From Actinokineospora auranticolor (GTDB lineage Bacteria; Actinomycetota; Actinomycetes; Mycobacteriales; Pseudonocardiaceae): a stretch of DNA of 64,000 bases. The translations under genes were made by a program, and so were the position numbers. The stretch covers positions 124,001 to 188,000 of the forward strand of contig NZ_PTIX01000006.1 of assembly GCF_002934265.1 (NCBI RefSeq), given 5' to 3'. This document shows positions 44,386 to 52,891 of this stretch, piece after piece (position 1 is the first letter of the stretch; the number at the start of each line of letters is the position of its first letter). The notes under the pieces were generated by a model. The model ran no database searches, was not told the origin of the DNA, and saw only the letters and a program-made list of their open reading frames with translations.

Positions 44386-45171
44386 GCCCCGGTCGCGGTC
44401 ACCCGAGGCCCGCTGCTGAAGGAATCTCAGCAGTCCGCGCGGCAGGAGCTTGGTCACACCCAGCAGCGCCTTGTACTGGAGGCCGGGGACGGAGCGGTCG
44501 CGGTTGTGCCGGAGGTCGGCCAGCGCGTCGGCGACGACCCGGTCGGCTTCGAGCCATAAGAAGTCGGGCAGCTGCGCGAGGCCCTTCGGGTCGTCGCCCG
44601 CGCGCTGGTGGAACTCGGTGTGGGTGAAGCCGGGGCACAGCGCCACGACCCGCACGCCGGTGCCCGCGAGGTTGGCGCTCAGGCCCTCGGACAACGCGGT
44701 CACGTAGGCCTTGGTCGCGGAGTAGGAGGCGCCGGTGGCCGGGAAGAAGCCCGCCACGCTGGACACGTTGATCACCCCGCCGTGGCCGCGGGCGAGCATG
44801 CCGGGCAGCGCGGCGCGGGTCAGCCGCAGCACCGAGGTGACGTTGACGTCGAGCTGGTTCTGCAGCCAGTCCGGGTCGGCCTCGGCGAACGCGCCGCGGG
44901 TGCCGAACCCGGCGTTGTTGACCAACAGGTCCACCGGCCGCTCGGGGTCGGCCAACCGCGCCTCGACCCGCTTGCGGGCGCGCGTGGTGGACAGGTCCGC
45001 GGTCAGGGTCTGCACCTGCACGCCGTGCGCGGCGGTCAGCTCACCCGCGACCTCCTTGAGCCGCTCGGTGGTGCGGGCGACGATGACGAGGTCGTACCCG
45101 TCGGCGGCCAGCCGCCGGGCGAATGCCGCGCCGATTCCCGCGGTGGCCCCGGTGATGAGCGCTGTTGGCAT
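44383..45171 (-). CDS. SDR family oxidoreductase
   Basis: A 262-aa SDR of the DltE/YqjQ-like group: [30 protein letters not shown], the triad in [19 protein letters not shown], and [13 protein letters not shown] basic C-terminal region ([16 protein letters not shown]) follows. Substrate unknown. TAGGTT lies 6 bases before the ATG (leaderless). Confidence 0.9.
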   Translation of the reverse strand: MPTALITGATAGIGAAFARRLAADGYDLVIVARTTERLKEVAGELTAAHGVQVQTLTADLSTTRARKRVEARLADPERPVDLLVNNAGFGTRGAFAEADPDWLQNQLDVNVTSVLRLTRAALPGMLARGHGGVINVSSVAGFFPATGASYSATKAYVTALSEGLSANLAGTGVRVVALCPGFTHTEFHQRAGDDPKGLAQLPDFLWLEADRVVADALADLRHNRDRSVPGLQYKALLGVTKLLPRGLLRFLQQRASGDRDRG

Positions 45172-45183
45172 GGCGCCAACCTA
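45172..45183 (-). promoter_or_regulatory. leaderless -10 of SDR gene
   Basis: TAGGTT on the minus strand, 6 bases before ATG. Confidence 0.55.
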
Positions 45184-45226
45184 CTAAGCGGTATCCACCA
45201 CGGGAACCGGCACGACGATGTTGGGC

Positions 45227-45257
45227 CTCACCGCGGGCACCCCCCACCCGCGGTGAG
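45227..45257 (-). terminator. hairpin after membrane-protein gene
   Basis: Perfect 11-bp stem CTCACCGCGGG/CCCGCGGTGAG, loop 9 bases, no U tract. Candidate terminator of the gene ending at 45407. Confidence 0.5.
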
Positions 45258-45355
45258 CAGGGAAATCCTGACAAACCACGAGCGCGGTGCGCCAATGTTT
45301 CGGCGGGGTTCGAATGGTCGACCTTGTGGGGTGGACAGGCCCGGACCCCGGTGGT

Positions 45356-45422
45356 CGGCTGTCAGTGGTGTTCGGCTGTCAGTCGTCGGTGCCGAGCGGT
45401 GGGCTATCAGTCGTCGGTGCCG
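45356..45422. repeat. short tandem duplications at gene 3' end
   Basis: TCAGTCGTCGGTGCCG occurs at 45379-45394 and 45407-45422; CGGCTGTCAGT occurs at 45356-45366 and 45373-45383. The second 16-mer contains the stop and last codons (TGTDD) of the membrane-protein gene, so the gene end has been duplicated downstream. Confidence 0.7.
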
Positions 45423-46117
45423 GTGCGCTCGTCGGCCGCGTCCTCGGCCTGGGACGGCACGACGCGCAGCGGGCGCTCGTCGGTGTCGAAGGGGTCGACC
45501 ACGTCGGCGATCTCGCCGATGCCGCGCAGCAGCCGCTCCAGCCGCGACGGGCTCGACCCGGGCGCGGCGGCGGCCAGCACCCAGCCCCGCTCGATCCAGG
45601 CCACCGCGATGTCCTGCCCGATCTCCTCCGTCGCGTCGACCAGGTCCGGGGTGATCAGCGCCCGGGCCGCGGCGATGTCGGAGACGAAGGCGTACCGCTG
45701 GCCGACCGGACCGAGCAGCTCGGGCATGTGCTCGCGCTGGAACGGGGTGCTGGGCACCCACAGCTCGAGCACCACCGGGTGCACGCGCTTGCACTGCACG
45801 GCCGCGACCACCACGTTGATCCGACCACCGGCCTCGAGGTCGAACACGAAGACCTTCCGCCTGCCGTCGGCGGTGAAGGTCGAGCCGGTGACGACGTCCT
45901 TGGCCACGCCGTCGCCGTAGTAGGCCACGGCGCCGCCGGTCCACTGCTTGGGCAGGGCCGGATCGGCCTCGGTGAACTGCCACCCGCGCAACGCCGCCCA
46001 CCGCCTGCGTTCGCGGTTTCGGGAGGTCAGCCGCGCCCGATCGCGCAGCAGGAACAGGCCGCCCCCGACACCGGCGACGACCGCGACCACAAACCAGAAC
46101 CACGCGGGAATGCCCAC
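45407..46117 (-). CDS. conserved membrane-anchored protein
   Basis: About 236 aa. One N-terminal helix (PAWFWFVVAVVAGVGGGLFLL), a basic linker (RARLTSRNRERRRWAALRGW) and an outer or cytosolic domain of about 170 residues with AVAYYGDGVAKDVVTGSTF and VVAAVQCKRVHPVVLELWVPSTPF. I recall a similar gene (Rv0383c) beside clpB and pyrE in mycobacteria; function unknown. The GTG is fixed by TACGCT 7 bases upstream. Confidence 0.7.
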   Translation of the reverse strand: MGIPAWFWFVVAVVAGVGGGLFLLRDRARLTSRNRERRRWAALRGWQFTEADPALPKQWTGGAVAYYGDGVAKDVVTGSTFTADGRRKVFVFDLEAGGRINVVVAAVQCKRVHPVVLELWVPSTPFQREHMPELLGPVGQRYAFVSDIAAARALITPDLVDATEEIGQDIAVAWIERGWVLAAAAPGSSPSRLERLLRGIGEIADVVDPFDTDERPLRVVPSQAEDAADERTGTDD

Positions 46118-46130
46118 GTAGGGCAGCGTA
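46118..46130 (-). promoter_or_regulatory. leaderless -10 of membrane protein
   Basis: TACGCT on the minus strand, 7 bases before the GTG. Confidence 0.55.
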
Positions 46131-46182
46131 GTCGCCCGCTGCCCATGTTCAAGATCACGGCCCCGACCACGACCGGTGTGTC

Positions 46183-46207
46183 GCGAACGGGTTTTGCGAA
46201 CGGGTTT
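46183..46207. repeat. 13-bp tandem repeat
   Basis: GCGAACGGGTTT(T/C) twice in a row, between the clpB terminator and the next gene. Role unknown. Confidence 0.6.
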
Positions 46208-46210
46208 CAC

Positions 46211-46245
46211 GGGTGGGTCCGGCGAGCGCGCCGCCGGACCCACCC
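46211..46245 (-). terminator. clpB terminator hairpin
   Basis: 14-bp perfect stem GGGTGGGTCCGGCG/CGCCGGACCCACCC with a 7-base loop, 11 bp past the clpB stop. No long U run. Confidence 0.75.
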
Positions 46246-46255
46246 GAGCCGGCCG

Positions 46256-48853
46256 CTAGGCGCTCGCCCGGGCCACGACCAGGCCCGAGTTGTCGTCCGC
46301 GATGTCCACCTCGACGGTGTCCCCGTCGCGGATGTCGCCGGACAGCAGCTGCTTGGCCAGCTGGTCGCCGATCGCCGACGACACCAGCCGCCGCAGCGGG
46401 CGGGCGCCGTAGACGGGGTCGAAGCCGTTGAGCGCCAGCCAGTCGCGGGCCCCGGTGGAGACCGACAGGGTGAGCCTGCGCTGGGTCAGCCGCCTGCCCA
46501 GCTTCGCGACCTGGATGTCGACGATCGCGGTCAGCTCCTCGGTGGCCAGCGAGTGGAACACGACCACGTCGTCGAGGCGGTTGAGGAACTCCGGCTTGAA
46601 GTGCCGCTGCACCACGGCCATCACGGCGTCGTGGCGGCCCCGGTCGTCGAGGCCCGGGTCGGTGATCGACTGGGAGCCCAGGTTGGAGGTGAGCACCAGG
46701 ATGGTGTTGCGGAAGTCGACCGTGCGGCCCTGGCCGTCGGTCAGCCTGCCGTCGTCGAGGACCTGCAGCAGCACGTCGAAGACGTCCGGGTGGGCCTTCT
46801 CCACCTCGTCGAGCAGCACCACGGTGTAGGGCCTGCGGCGGACCGCCTCGGTCAGCTGGCCGCCCTGGTCGTAGCCGACGTAGCCGGGGGGCGCGCCGAC
46901 GAGCCGGGCCACGGAGTGCTTCTCCGAGTACTCGCTCATGTCGACGCGGACCATGGCGCGCTCGTCGTCGAACAGGAACTCCGCCAGCGCCTTGGCCAGC
47001 TCCGTCTTGCCGACACCGGTCGGGCCGAGGAACAGGAACGAGCCCGTCGGCCGGTCCGGGTCGGCGACGCCCGCGCGCGCCCGGCGCACCGCGTCGGAGA
47101 CCGCGCGCACGGCCTCAGCCTGGCCGACGACCCGCGAGCCCAGCGCGTCCTCCATGCGCAGCAGCTTCTGGGTCTCGCCCTCCAGCAGCCTGCCCGCCTG
47201 GATGCCGGTCCACGCGGACACGACCTCGGCGACGTCGTCCGGCCCGACCTCCTCCTTGAGCATCACCGCGCCGGGGGTGGGGGCCGCCGTGGCCGCGGTG
47301 GCCACCTCGAGCTCCTTCTCCAGCGCGGGGATGCGGCCGTAGCGCAGTTCGGCGGCGCGGCCGAGGTCGGCGTCGCGCTCGGCGCGCTCGGACTCGCCGC
47401 GCAGCGACTCCAGCTGCTCCTTCAGCTCGCGGACGCGGTCGATGGAGCCCTTCTCGTTCTGCCAGCGGGCGGTCAGCGCGGACAGCGCCTCGCGGCGCTC
47501 GGCCAGTTCGGCGCGCAGGGCGGCCAGGCGCTCCTTGGAGGCCAGGTCGTCCTCCTTGGCCAGGGCCATCTCCTCGATCTCCAGCCTGCGCACGGCCCGC
47601 TCGACCTCGTCGATCTCCACCGGCCGGGAGTCGATCTCCATGCGCAGCCGGGACGCGGCCTCGTCGACCAGGTCGATGGCCTTGTCCGGCAGGAACCGGG
47701 CGGTGATGTAGCGGTCGGAAAGGGTGGCGGCGGCGACCAGGGCGGTGTCGGTGATCCGCACGCCGTGGTGGACCTCGTAGCGCTCCTTGAGCCCGCGCAG
47801 GATGCCGATGGTGTCCTCCACCGACGGCTCACCGACGAACACCTGCTGGAATCGGCGCTCCAGCGCGGGGTCCTTCTCGATGTGCTCGCGGTACTCGTCG
47901 AGGGTGGTCGCGCCGACCATCCGCAGCTCGCCGCGGGCCAGCATCGGCTTGATCATGTTGCCCGCGTCCATCGCGCCCTCGCCGGTCGCGCCCGCGCCGA
48001 CGATGGTGTGCAGCTCGTCGATGAAGGTGATCACCTGGCCCGCCGAGCCGGTGATCTCCTTGAGCACCGCCTTGAGCCGCTCCTCGAACTCGCCGCGGAA
48101 CTTCGCACCGGCCACCATCGAGCCCAGGTCGAGCGCGACGACCCGCTTGCCGCGCAGCGACTCGGGCACGTCACCGGCCACCACGCGCTGGGCGAGGCCC
48201 TCGACGATGGCGGTCTTGCCGACGCCGGGCTCGCCGATGAGCACCGGGTTGTTCTTGGTGCGCCGGGACAGCACCTGCACGACCCGGCGGATCTCGGCGT
48301 CGCGGCCGATCACCGGGTCCAGCTCGCCCTTGCGGGCCCGCGCGGTGAGGTCGACGCCGTACTTCTCCAGCGCCTGGTAGGTGCTCTCCGGGTCGGGGCT
48401 CGACACCCTGGCCGAGCCGCGGACCTTGGTGAACGCCTCGCGCAGCGCGTCCGGGGTGGCACCGTGCCTGGTGAGCAGGCTCGCCACGTCACCGCCCTCG
48501 GCGGCCAGGCCGACCAGCAGGTGCTCGGTGGAGACGTACTCGTCGCCCAGCTCGGTGGCCAACTTCTGCGCGTGGGTGATCGCCCGCAGCGCCTGCTGCG
48601 ACAGCTGCGGGGAGGACACCGTGGCGCCGGTGGCCGACGGCAGCGACCGCAGCAGCGGCTCCAGTTCCTTGCGGATCACGGTGGGGTCGACGCCGACTGC
48701 GGTGAGCAGCGGCGCGGTGAGCCCGTCGGTCTGGTCGAGCAGCGCGACGAGCAGGTGGCCCGGGCGGATGTCCGGGTTGCCCGCCGCGGAGGCCGCCTGT
48801 GCGGCCGTGGAGATCGCCTGCTGTGTCTTGGTCGTCGGGTTGAACGCGTCCAT
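46256..48853 (-). CDS. clpB: ClpB disaggregase
   Basis: An 865-aa Hsp100 ATPase that, with DnaK/DnaJ/GrpE, rescues aggregated proteins. N-domain residues 1-145, NBD1 with Walker [10 protein letters not shown] near residue 208, a coiled-coil middle domain (about 405-520), and NBD2 with GPTGVGKTE near 605 and [21 protein letters not shown]. The ATG has GGTGGGAG upstream. A HAIR palindrome 51 bp upstream shows HspR control, matching the dnaK operon in this window. Confidence 0.97.
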   Translation of the reverse strand: MDAFNPTTKTQQAISTAAQAASAAGNPDIRPGHLLVALLDQTDGLTAPLLTAVGVDPTVIRKELEPLLRSLPSATGATVSSPQLSQQALRAITHAQKLATELGDEYVSTEHLLVGLAAEGGDVASLLTRHGATPDALREAFTKVRGSARVSSPDPESTYQALEKYGVDLTARARKGELDPVIGRDAEIRRVVQVLSRRTKNNPVLIGEPGVGKTAIVEGLAQRVVAGDVPESLRGKRVVALDLGSMVAGAKFRGEFEERLKAVLKEITGSAGQVITFIDELHTIVGAGATGEGAMDAGNMIKPMLARGELRMVGATTLDEYREHIEKDPALERRFQQVFVGEPSVEDTIGILRGLKERYEVHHGVRITDTALVAAATLSDRYITARFLPDKAIDLVDEAASRLRMEIDSRPVEIDEVERAVRRLEIEEMALAKEDDLASKERLAALRAELAERREALSALTARWQNEKGSIDRVRELKEQLESLRGESERAERDADLGRAAELRYGRIPALEKELEVATAATAAPTPGAVMLKEEVGPDDVAEVVSAWTGIQAGRLLEGETQKLLRMEDALGSRVVGQAEAVRAVSDAVRRARAGVADPDRPTGSFLFLGPTGVGKTELAKALAEFLFDDERAMVRVDMSEYSEKHSVARLVGAPPGYVGYDQGGQLTEAVRRRPYTVVLLDEVEKAHPDVFDVLLQVLDDGRLTDGQGRTVDFRNTILVLTSNLGSQSITDPGLDDRGRHDAVMAVVQRHFKPEFLNRLDDVVVFHSLATEELTAIVDIQVAKLGRRLTQRRLTLSVSTGARDWLALNGFDPVYGARPLRRLVSSAIGDQLAKQLLSGDIRDGDTVEVDIADDNSGLVVARASA

Positions 48854-48903
48854 CTCCCACCTCGGTGTCGCACGCTCTTGTCACCACACACAACGTCAGA
48901 AAA

Positions 48904-48924
48904 GTTGAGTCTGTTCCACTCAAC
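48904..48924. promoter_or_regulatory. HAIR operator of clpB
   Basis: GTTGAGT-N7-ACTCAAC, matching the HspR-associated inverted repeat (CTTGAGT-N7-ACTCAAG) in spacing and core. Confidence 0.9.
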
Positions 48925-49241
48925 TAGAACCAACTCTAGGCCCTCTCCACCCCCACCGGGTGAACAGCGCGGGTATGGCCACCCGAACCCGCTCCGATCA
49001 CCCAGCGGGGTGACGCGAGCACGCGGTCACCCACATGTCGCAAGCCAGCTATCCACACAAGTAATCCACTTGTCCACAATCCCCAGGTGCTTGTCCACAG
49101 GTCGGTGGACAACCGGGGCCGCGGCCCACCGGAACCCGGCACGCGGGTGGTGACCAGCGCCGATCCGCATCACACGGTCAGGTTAACGACGGGTAGCGCG
49201 GTCCGACTTTGTGCGCGCGATCACAAGCTCCGCCCCCCGCA
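48925..49241. other. non-coding region with DnaA-box cluster
   Basis: No credible gene in this stretch. Besides the HAIR site next door, its main content is the group of DnaA-box-like sequences listed separately. Confidence 0.6.
49049..49112. promoter_or_regulatory. cluster of DnaA-box-like sequences
   Basis: Within 64 bp: CTATCCACA (49049-49057), TTGTCCACA (49070-49078), TTGTCCACA (49091-49099) and, inverted, TTGTCCACC (49112-49104), plus a weaker TAATCCACT. TTGTCCACA is the box favoured in GC-rich actinomycetes. No dnaA or dnaN is nearby, so this is not recognisable as oriC. It may titrate DnaA or regulate clpB. Confidence 0.6.
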
Positions 49242-49697
49242 CTACAGGTCGTTGTTGAACCTGCCGAGCAACCGGGACAGGTCCACGATGTCACGCGTCG
49301 ACCACTCCGACAGGCTCTCCCGCAGCCTGCGGCGGCGCAGCACCTGCACCTCGGCCAACCGCGCCGTGCCCGTCTCGGTCAACTGGACCAGCCGGGCGCG
49401 GCCGTCGGACGGGTCGGGCACCCGCTCGACCAGCCCCAACTCCTCCAGCCGGGCGATCTGCCTGCTGACCGTCGACTTGTCCAGCCCGGTGTGCTCGACG
49501 ACGTCCGCGGCGCGCAGCGGGCCGATGCCGCTGAGGTGGACCAGCAGCACGTAAGAGGCGCCGTCGAGCCCCGGGTGCACCTTCGCCGCCAGCGCCAGCG
49601 AATAGCTGCGGACCCGGCCGAAGAGCTTGGCCAGCTCCCGCTCCAGGTCCTGCGCCGCGACCTCGTGGTCACCCTGCTCAGCCTGCCCGTCCGACAC
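49242..49697 (-). CDS. MarR family transcriptional regulator
   Basis: About 151 aa. The winged helix is clear: LRAADVVEHTGLDKSTVSRQIARLEELGLVER split over recognition helix and wing (PDPSDGRARLVQLTETG), with a C-terminal dimer helix. Ligand and targets unknown. The GTG preceded by GGGGAGGGGG is chosen over an upstream GTG. Located beside a PNPOx-like gene on the same strand, possibly its regulator. Confidence 0.88.
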   Translation of the reverse strand: MSDGQAEQGDHEVAAQDLERELAKLFGRVRSYSLALAAKVHPGLDGASYVLLVHLSGIGPLRAADVVEHTGLDKSTVSRQIARLEELGLVERVPDPSDGRARLVQLTETGTARLAEVQVLRRRRLRESLSEWSTRDIVDLSRLLGRFNNDL

Positions 49698-49772
49698 CCC
49701 GCGCCCCCTCCCCGCCACCGTGCGCGGAACGCTAACCGGACATCCCCGGCGCCGGGTGCGGGGGTGCGCTTC

Positions 49773-50399
49773 TCAGCCTGCCACGGCGCGGCTGTGCAGG
49801 TACGCCTCGGTCACGTCCACGACCACCCAGCGCTGGACCTCGCCGCCGGTCGGCAGCCCCCACCGCCGCGCCCCCGGCTCGGTCGCGTCGACCACCCGCG
49901 CCCGCCCGTTCACCTGGAGGCCGACCGCGCCCCGACCGGTCGCGCCCCGACCCGCGTCCACCATGAGCAGCCCGATGTTCGGGTTGACCCCGAGGTTGCC
50001 CAGGCCGGGCAGCGGATCGGGCGCGGCGCACGCGATCCGGCGGTCGTCCAGCACCCGGATGAACCCGGGCGGCCCGGACCAGAGCCCCGAGTCGCACTCG
50101 CCCTCGGCGTCGGCGGTGGCCACGAACGCGGTCCGCTGCCGCACCGCGAACTCGACCATCGACCCGGTCAGCCGGTCCCGCCCGACCGCGCCGCGCGGCT
50201 GCGGCGGCTGGGGCGGGCGGTGCCCGGACGGCTCGCGGGGGCCCACCGGGCACACCGTGGCGGGCGGCGGTTCCGCCGTGCCGAGCCGGAGCAGGTCGGT
50301 ACCAGCGGGGCGCGTCTGGGGCATGGGGTCGACGGACACGCACGACACGGTTTCACGGGAAACGGCTGTTGCGTAGCCCACACGACCGATGTACCCCAT
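49773..50399 (-). CDS. PNPOx-like flavin-binding split-barrel protein
   Basis: A 208-aa protein of the pyridoxamine 5'-phosphate oxidase-like fold: MVEFAVRQRTAFVATADAEGECDSGL, VLDDRRIACAAPDPL, NPNIGLLMVD and LQVNGRARVVD. It probably binds FMN, F420 or haem; true PNPOx activity is unlikely. The N-terminal 75 residues are low-complexity, and later starts (for example MPQTRPAG) are possible. A degenerate parS-like palindrome lies inside its N-terminal codons. Confidence 0.72.
   Translation of the reverse strand: MGYIGRVGYATAVSRETVSCVSVDPMPQTRPAGTDLLRLGTAEPPPATVCPVGPREPSGHRPPQPPQPRGAVGRDRLTGSMVEFAVRQRTAFVATADAEGECDSGLWSGPPGFIRVLDDRRIACAAPDPLPGLGNLGVNPNIGLLMVDAGRGATGRGAVGLQVNGRARVVDATEPGARRWGLPTGGEVQRWVVVDVTEAYLHSRAVAG
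50349..50364. promoter_or_regulatory. degenerate parS-like palindrome
   Basis: GGTTTCACGGGAAACG differs from the ParB site TGTTTCACGTGAAACA at one inner base and both ends. It is in the 5' part of a coding region. Confidence 0.3.
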
Positions 50400-50504
50400 T
50401 GGACGGATGCCCGGGCACGGGCAGTTACCGAGAATGACACGAAGGTGTGATGAGGGCAGTCAACCCGCCAAATCCGGTCTACTGTCCACACAGTCGGGGG
50501 ATCA

Positions 50505-51752
50505 ATGCGCGAATACCGTGATGACAGCCCTAACGGGCGCCAGAGAGGTGGAATCAACCCCCCGATCATGACAGCGAACGCAATGGTGAGTCCGATCCCG
50601 ACCTCGCAGGCGCGTACCGAGTCACCCACCGCGGTCTCCACCATGGTGCGCCTGGTCCGCGAGAGCTTCGCGGTGGTCGAACCGGTCTCCGACCAGGTCG
50701 GACAGTTCTTCTACGGGATGTTGTTCAGCATCACTCCCTCGGCCAGGGAGATGTTCCCGGCCAACATGCAGGTCCAGCGCTCCCGCCTGCTGCGCGCGCT
50801 GGTGCACGTCGTGCAGATGGTCGACCGGCCGGAGGACCTGGTCCCGTTCCTGCGCCAGCTCGGCCGCGACCACCGCAAGTTCGGTGTGGTCAGCTCGCAC
50901 TACGAGGCGGTCGGCATGGCGCTGATCGCCGCGGTCAAGAAGTTCGCGGGCGACCACTGGACCGACGAGGTCGAGCGCGCCTGGGCCGAGGCCTACACGA
51001 TCATGGCCCGCGCGATGCTCGACGCCGCGGCCGCCGACGAGGGCCCGGCGTACTGGACCGCGGAGATCATCGACCACGAGCGGCTGGGCTGGGACCTGGC
51101 CGTCGTCCGGCTGAAACCGGACTACCCCCTGCCGTACAAGCCGGGCCAGTACGTCAGCGTCGAGGTGCCCCAGCGGCCCCGGCTGTGGCGGTACTTCACC
51201 CCGGCCAACGCGCCGCGCGCCGACGGGATCGTGGAGTTCCACATCCGGGGCGTGGAGAACGGCTGGGTCAGCCGGTCCGTGGTGGCGCACGCCAAGGTCG
51301 GCGACAAGTGGCGCATCGGCCCGCCGATGGGCCGCATCGGGGTCGACCGGCACGCGGGCCGGGACGTGCTGATGATCGCGGGCGGCACCGGCCTGGCGCC
51401 GATGCGCGCGATCATCGACGACCTGGCGCAGTGGGGCGAGAACCCGAGGGTCCACTTGTTCCTCGGCGGTCGGACCCGGACCGACCTCTACGACCTGCCC
51501 TACCTGCGGGCGGTCACCGCGACCAACCCCTGGCTGACCGTGACCGCGGTCGTCGAGTCCGAGCAGGACGCGGCGGTGCACGGCCTGGAGCACGGCACGC
51601 TAGCCGACGTGGTCACCCGGTTCGGCACCTGGGAGGAGCGCGACATCCTGGTGTCCGGCTCCCCGTCCATGATCCGCTCGACGGTGTCGCGGATGCTGGT
51701 CGCGGGTACGCCCCTGGACCGGATCAGCTACGACCCGTTCACCCTGGACTGA
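50505..51752 (+). CDS. flavohaemoprotein (globin-FAD/NAD reductase)
   Basis: A 415-aa protein. The globin domain (about 45-185) has FFYGMLFSITPSAREMFP and the proximal His123 in GRDHRKFGVVSSHYEAVG. The ferredoxin-reductase-like half has the FAD motif RLWRYFTPAN in place of the usual RxYS, VGDKWRIGPPMG, and the NAD motif IAGGTGLAPMRAI. Mycobacterial Rv0385, also beside clpB, is to my memory a type II flavohaemoglobin acting as a D-lactate dehydrogenase rather than NO dioxygenase; this may be similar. A later ATG (MTANAM) is possible. TACTGT upstream may be its -10. Confidence 0.85.
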   Translation: MREYRDDSPNGRQRGGINPPIMTANAMVSPIPTSQARTESPTAVSTMVRLVRESFAVVEPVSDQVGQFFYGMLFSITPSAREMFPANMQVQRSRLLRALVHVVQMVDRPEDLVPFLRQLGRDHRKFGVVSSHYEAVGMALIAAVKKFAGDHWTDEVERAWAEAYTIMARAMLDAAAADEGPAYWTAEIIDHERLGWDLAVVRLKPDYPLPYKPGQYVSVEVPQRPRLWRYFTPANAPRADGIVEFHIRGVENGWVSRSVVAHAKVGDKWRIGPPMGRIGVDRHAGRDVLMIAGGTGLAPMRAIIDDLAQWGENPRVHLFLGGRTRTDLYDLPYLRAVTATNPWLTVTAVVESEQDAAVHGLEHGTLADVVTRFGTWEERDILVSGSPSMIRSTVSRMLVAGTPLDRISYDPFTLD

Positions 51753-52057
51753 GTCACCACCCCAATCGAAGAAGCAGGTGCGGCCGGGTCGCCGTAGCGG
51801 TGCCGCGCGCCCCGGGGAACCGGCGGACCCGCGTACCGATACCCGCCGGACCCGGTGTCCGGGCAAACCAGCCTGTATACGGCTTACCTGCGGCAACGGC
51901 CACGCAGGCGGCAACCGTCCCTGAGTCCGCTACCCCGACGTCCACCCCCAGGGGTAGGGAGAACCTCAGGGCGGAGTCGGGGGCGTCCCCGATTCCCGGC
52001 ACCACCCGGCGGACCTAGTTTTCGTGGCATAGCAGGTTTCTCGCCGAGGGGTGTGTG
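51753..52057. other. gene-free region before DUF4097 gene
   Basis: No gene seen. GC-rich inverted repeats are present (for example CTACCCC...GGGGTAG near 51930-51958). TAGTTT near 52016 may be a -10 for the lipoprotein gene. Confidence 0.4.
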
Positions 52058-52888
52058 ATGGGGCAGCGGAGAGTCGTAGTGGGGGTGGCCGTCGCGGGGG
52101 TGGCGGTCCTGATGTCTTCGCTCGGGGCGTGCTCGCTCGCGAACCAGCGGTTCACCGACGACGCGGGGGTCGACCAGACCATCCGCACCGTCCGGATCGC
52201 CACGGACGCGGGCGCGGTCACGCTGCGGACCGGCACGTCGACCACGGTGCGGCGCACGGTGTCGTACCGGGACGACAAGCCGGGGGTCACGCACCGGGTC
52301 GAAGGGGACGCGTTGGTGCTGGGCTCCTGCCCGGTGCGCCACTGCGAGGTCGACTACGAGGTCGTCGTGCCTGCGGGGGTGTCGATCTCGGGGGAGGTCG
52401 ACGCGGGCGCGGTCGACCTCGAGGGCGCCTCGGCGGTGAACCTGCGTTCGGGGGCGGGGGAGGTGAAGGTGCGCAAGGTGTCGGGCTCGGTGAACGTCGT
52501 GGCCGACGCGGGCCGCGTCGACCTGGTCGGCATCGGGGGCGCGGTCGCGGTGGAGTCGCAGGCGGGGGCCGTCTCCGTGCGGGACGTCGCGGGCGACGCC
52601 ACCGTGCGCGCCGACTCCGGGAAGGTGGAGGCGCTGGGCATCGCGGGCAAGGTCGACGCGCGGTCCAACGCGGGCGGCGTCGAGGTGCGCACGACCAAAG
52701 CGGGGGAGGTGCGGGCGGAGTCGGACTCGGGGGCGATCACGATCACGGTGCCCAGGGGGAGCGGGTACCGGGTCGAGGCGGGCAGCGACGCGGGGCACGT
52801 CGACAACCAGATCGGCAACGACACCTCCGCCGCGTACCTGGTGCACGCCACCACCAACGCGGGCGACGTCGTGGTCAGGTTCGGCTGA
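52058..52888 (+). CDS. DUF4097-type beta-helix lipoprotein
   Basis: A 276-aa protein. The lipoprotein signal peptide ends in SLGAC (Cys25). The rest is a chain of short beta-strand repeats (SGEVDAGAVDLEG, SGAGEVKVRKVSG, ADAGRVDLVGIGG, SQAGAVSVRDVAG, ADSGKVEALGIAG), typical of DUF4097/adhesin-like beta-solenoids. Function unknown; cell-surface. GAGGGG precedes the ATG. Only 3 bp separate it from the TetR gene. Confidence 0.85.
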   Translation: MGQRRVVVGVAVAGVAVLMSSLGACSLANQRFTDDAGVDQTIRTVRIATDAGAVTLRTGTSTTVRRTVSYRDDKPGVTHRVEGDALVLGSCPVRHCEVDYEVVVPAGVSISGEVDAGAVDLEGASAVNLRSGAGEVKVRKVSGSVNVVADAGRVDLVGIGGAVAVESQAGAVSVRDVAGDATVRADSGKVEALGIAGKVDARSNAGGVEVRTTKAGEVRAESDSGAITITVPRGSGYRVEAGSDAGHVDNQIGNDTSAAYLVHATTNAGDVVVRFG

Positions 52889-52891
52889 GCC

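Noticed and set aside
45287..49153. Nearly 1,300-codon plus-strand open frame opposite clpB
   Set aside because: Antisense shadow of clpB and its neighbour; composition is Gly/Val/Arg/His-rich with no recognisable domain.
48925..49241. oriC
   Set aside because: DnaA boxes are present, but dnaA, dnaN, gyrB, recF and an AT-rich unwinding region are absent.
49773..50399. pdxH (true pyridoxamine phosphate oxidase)
   Set aside because: Only the general split-barrel pattern is present; the PdxH C-terminal signature is missing.
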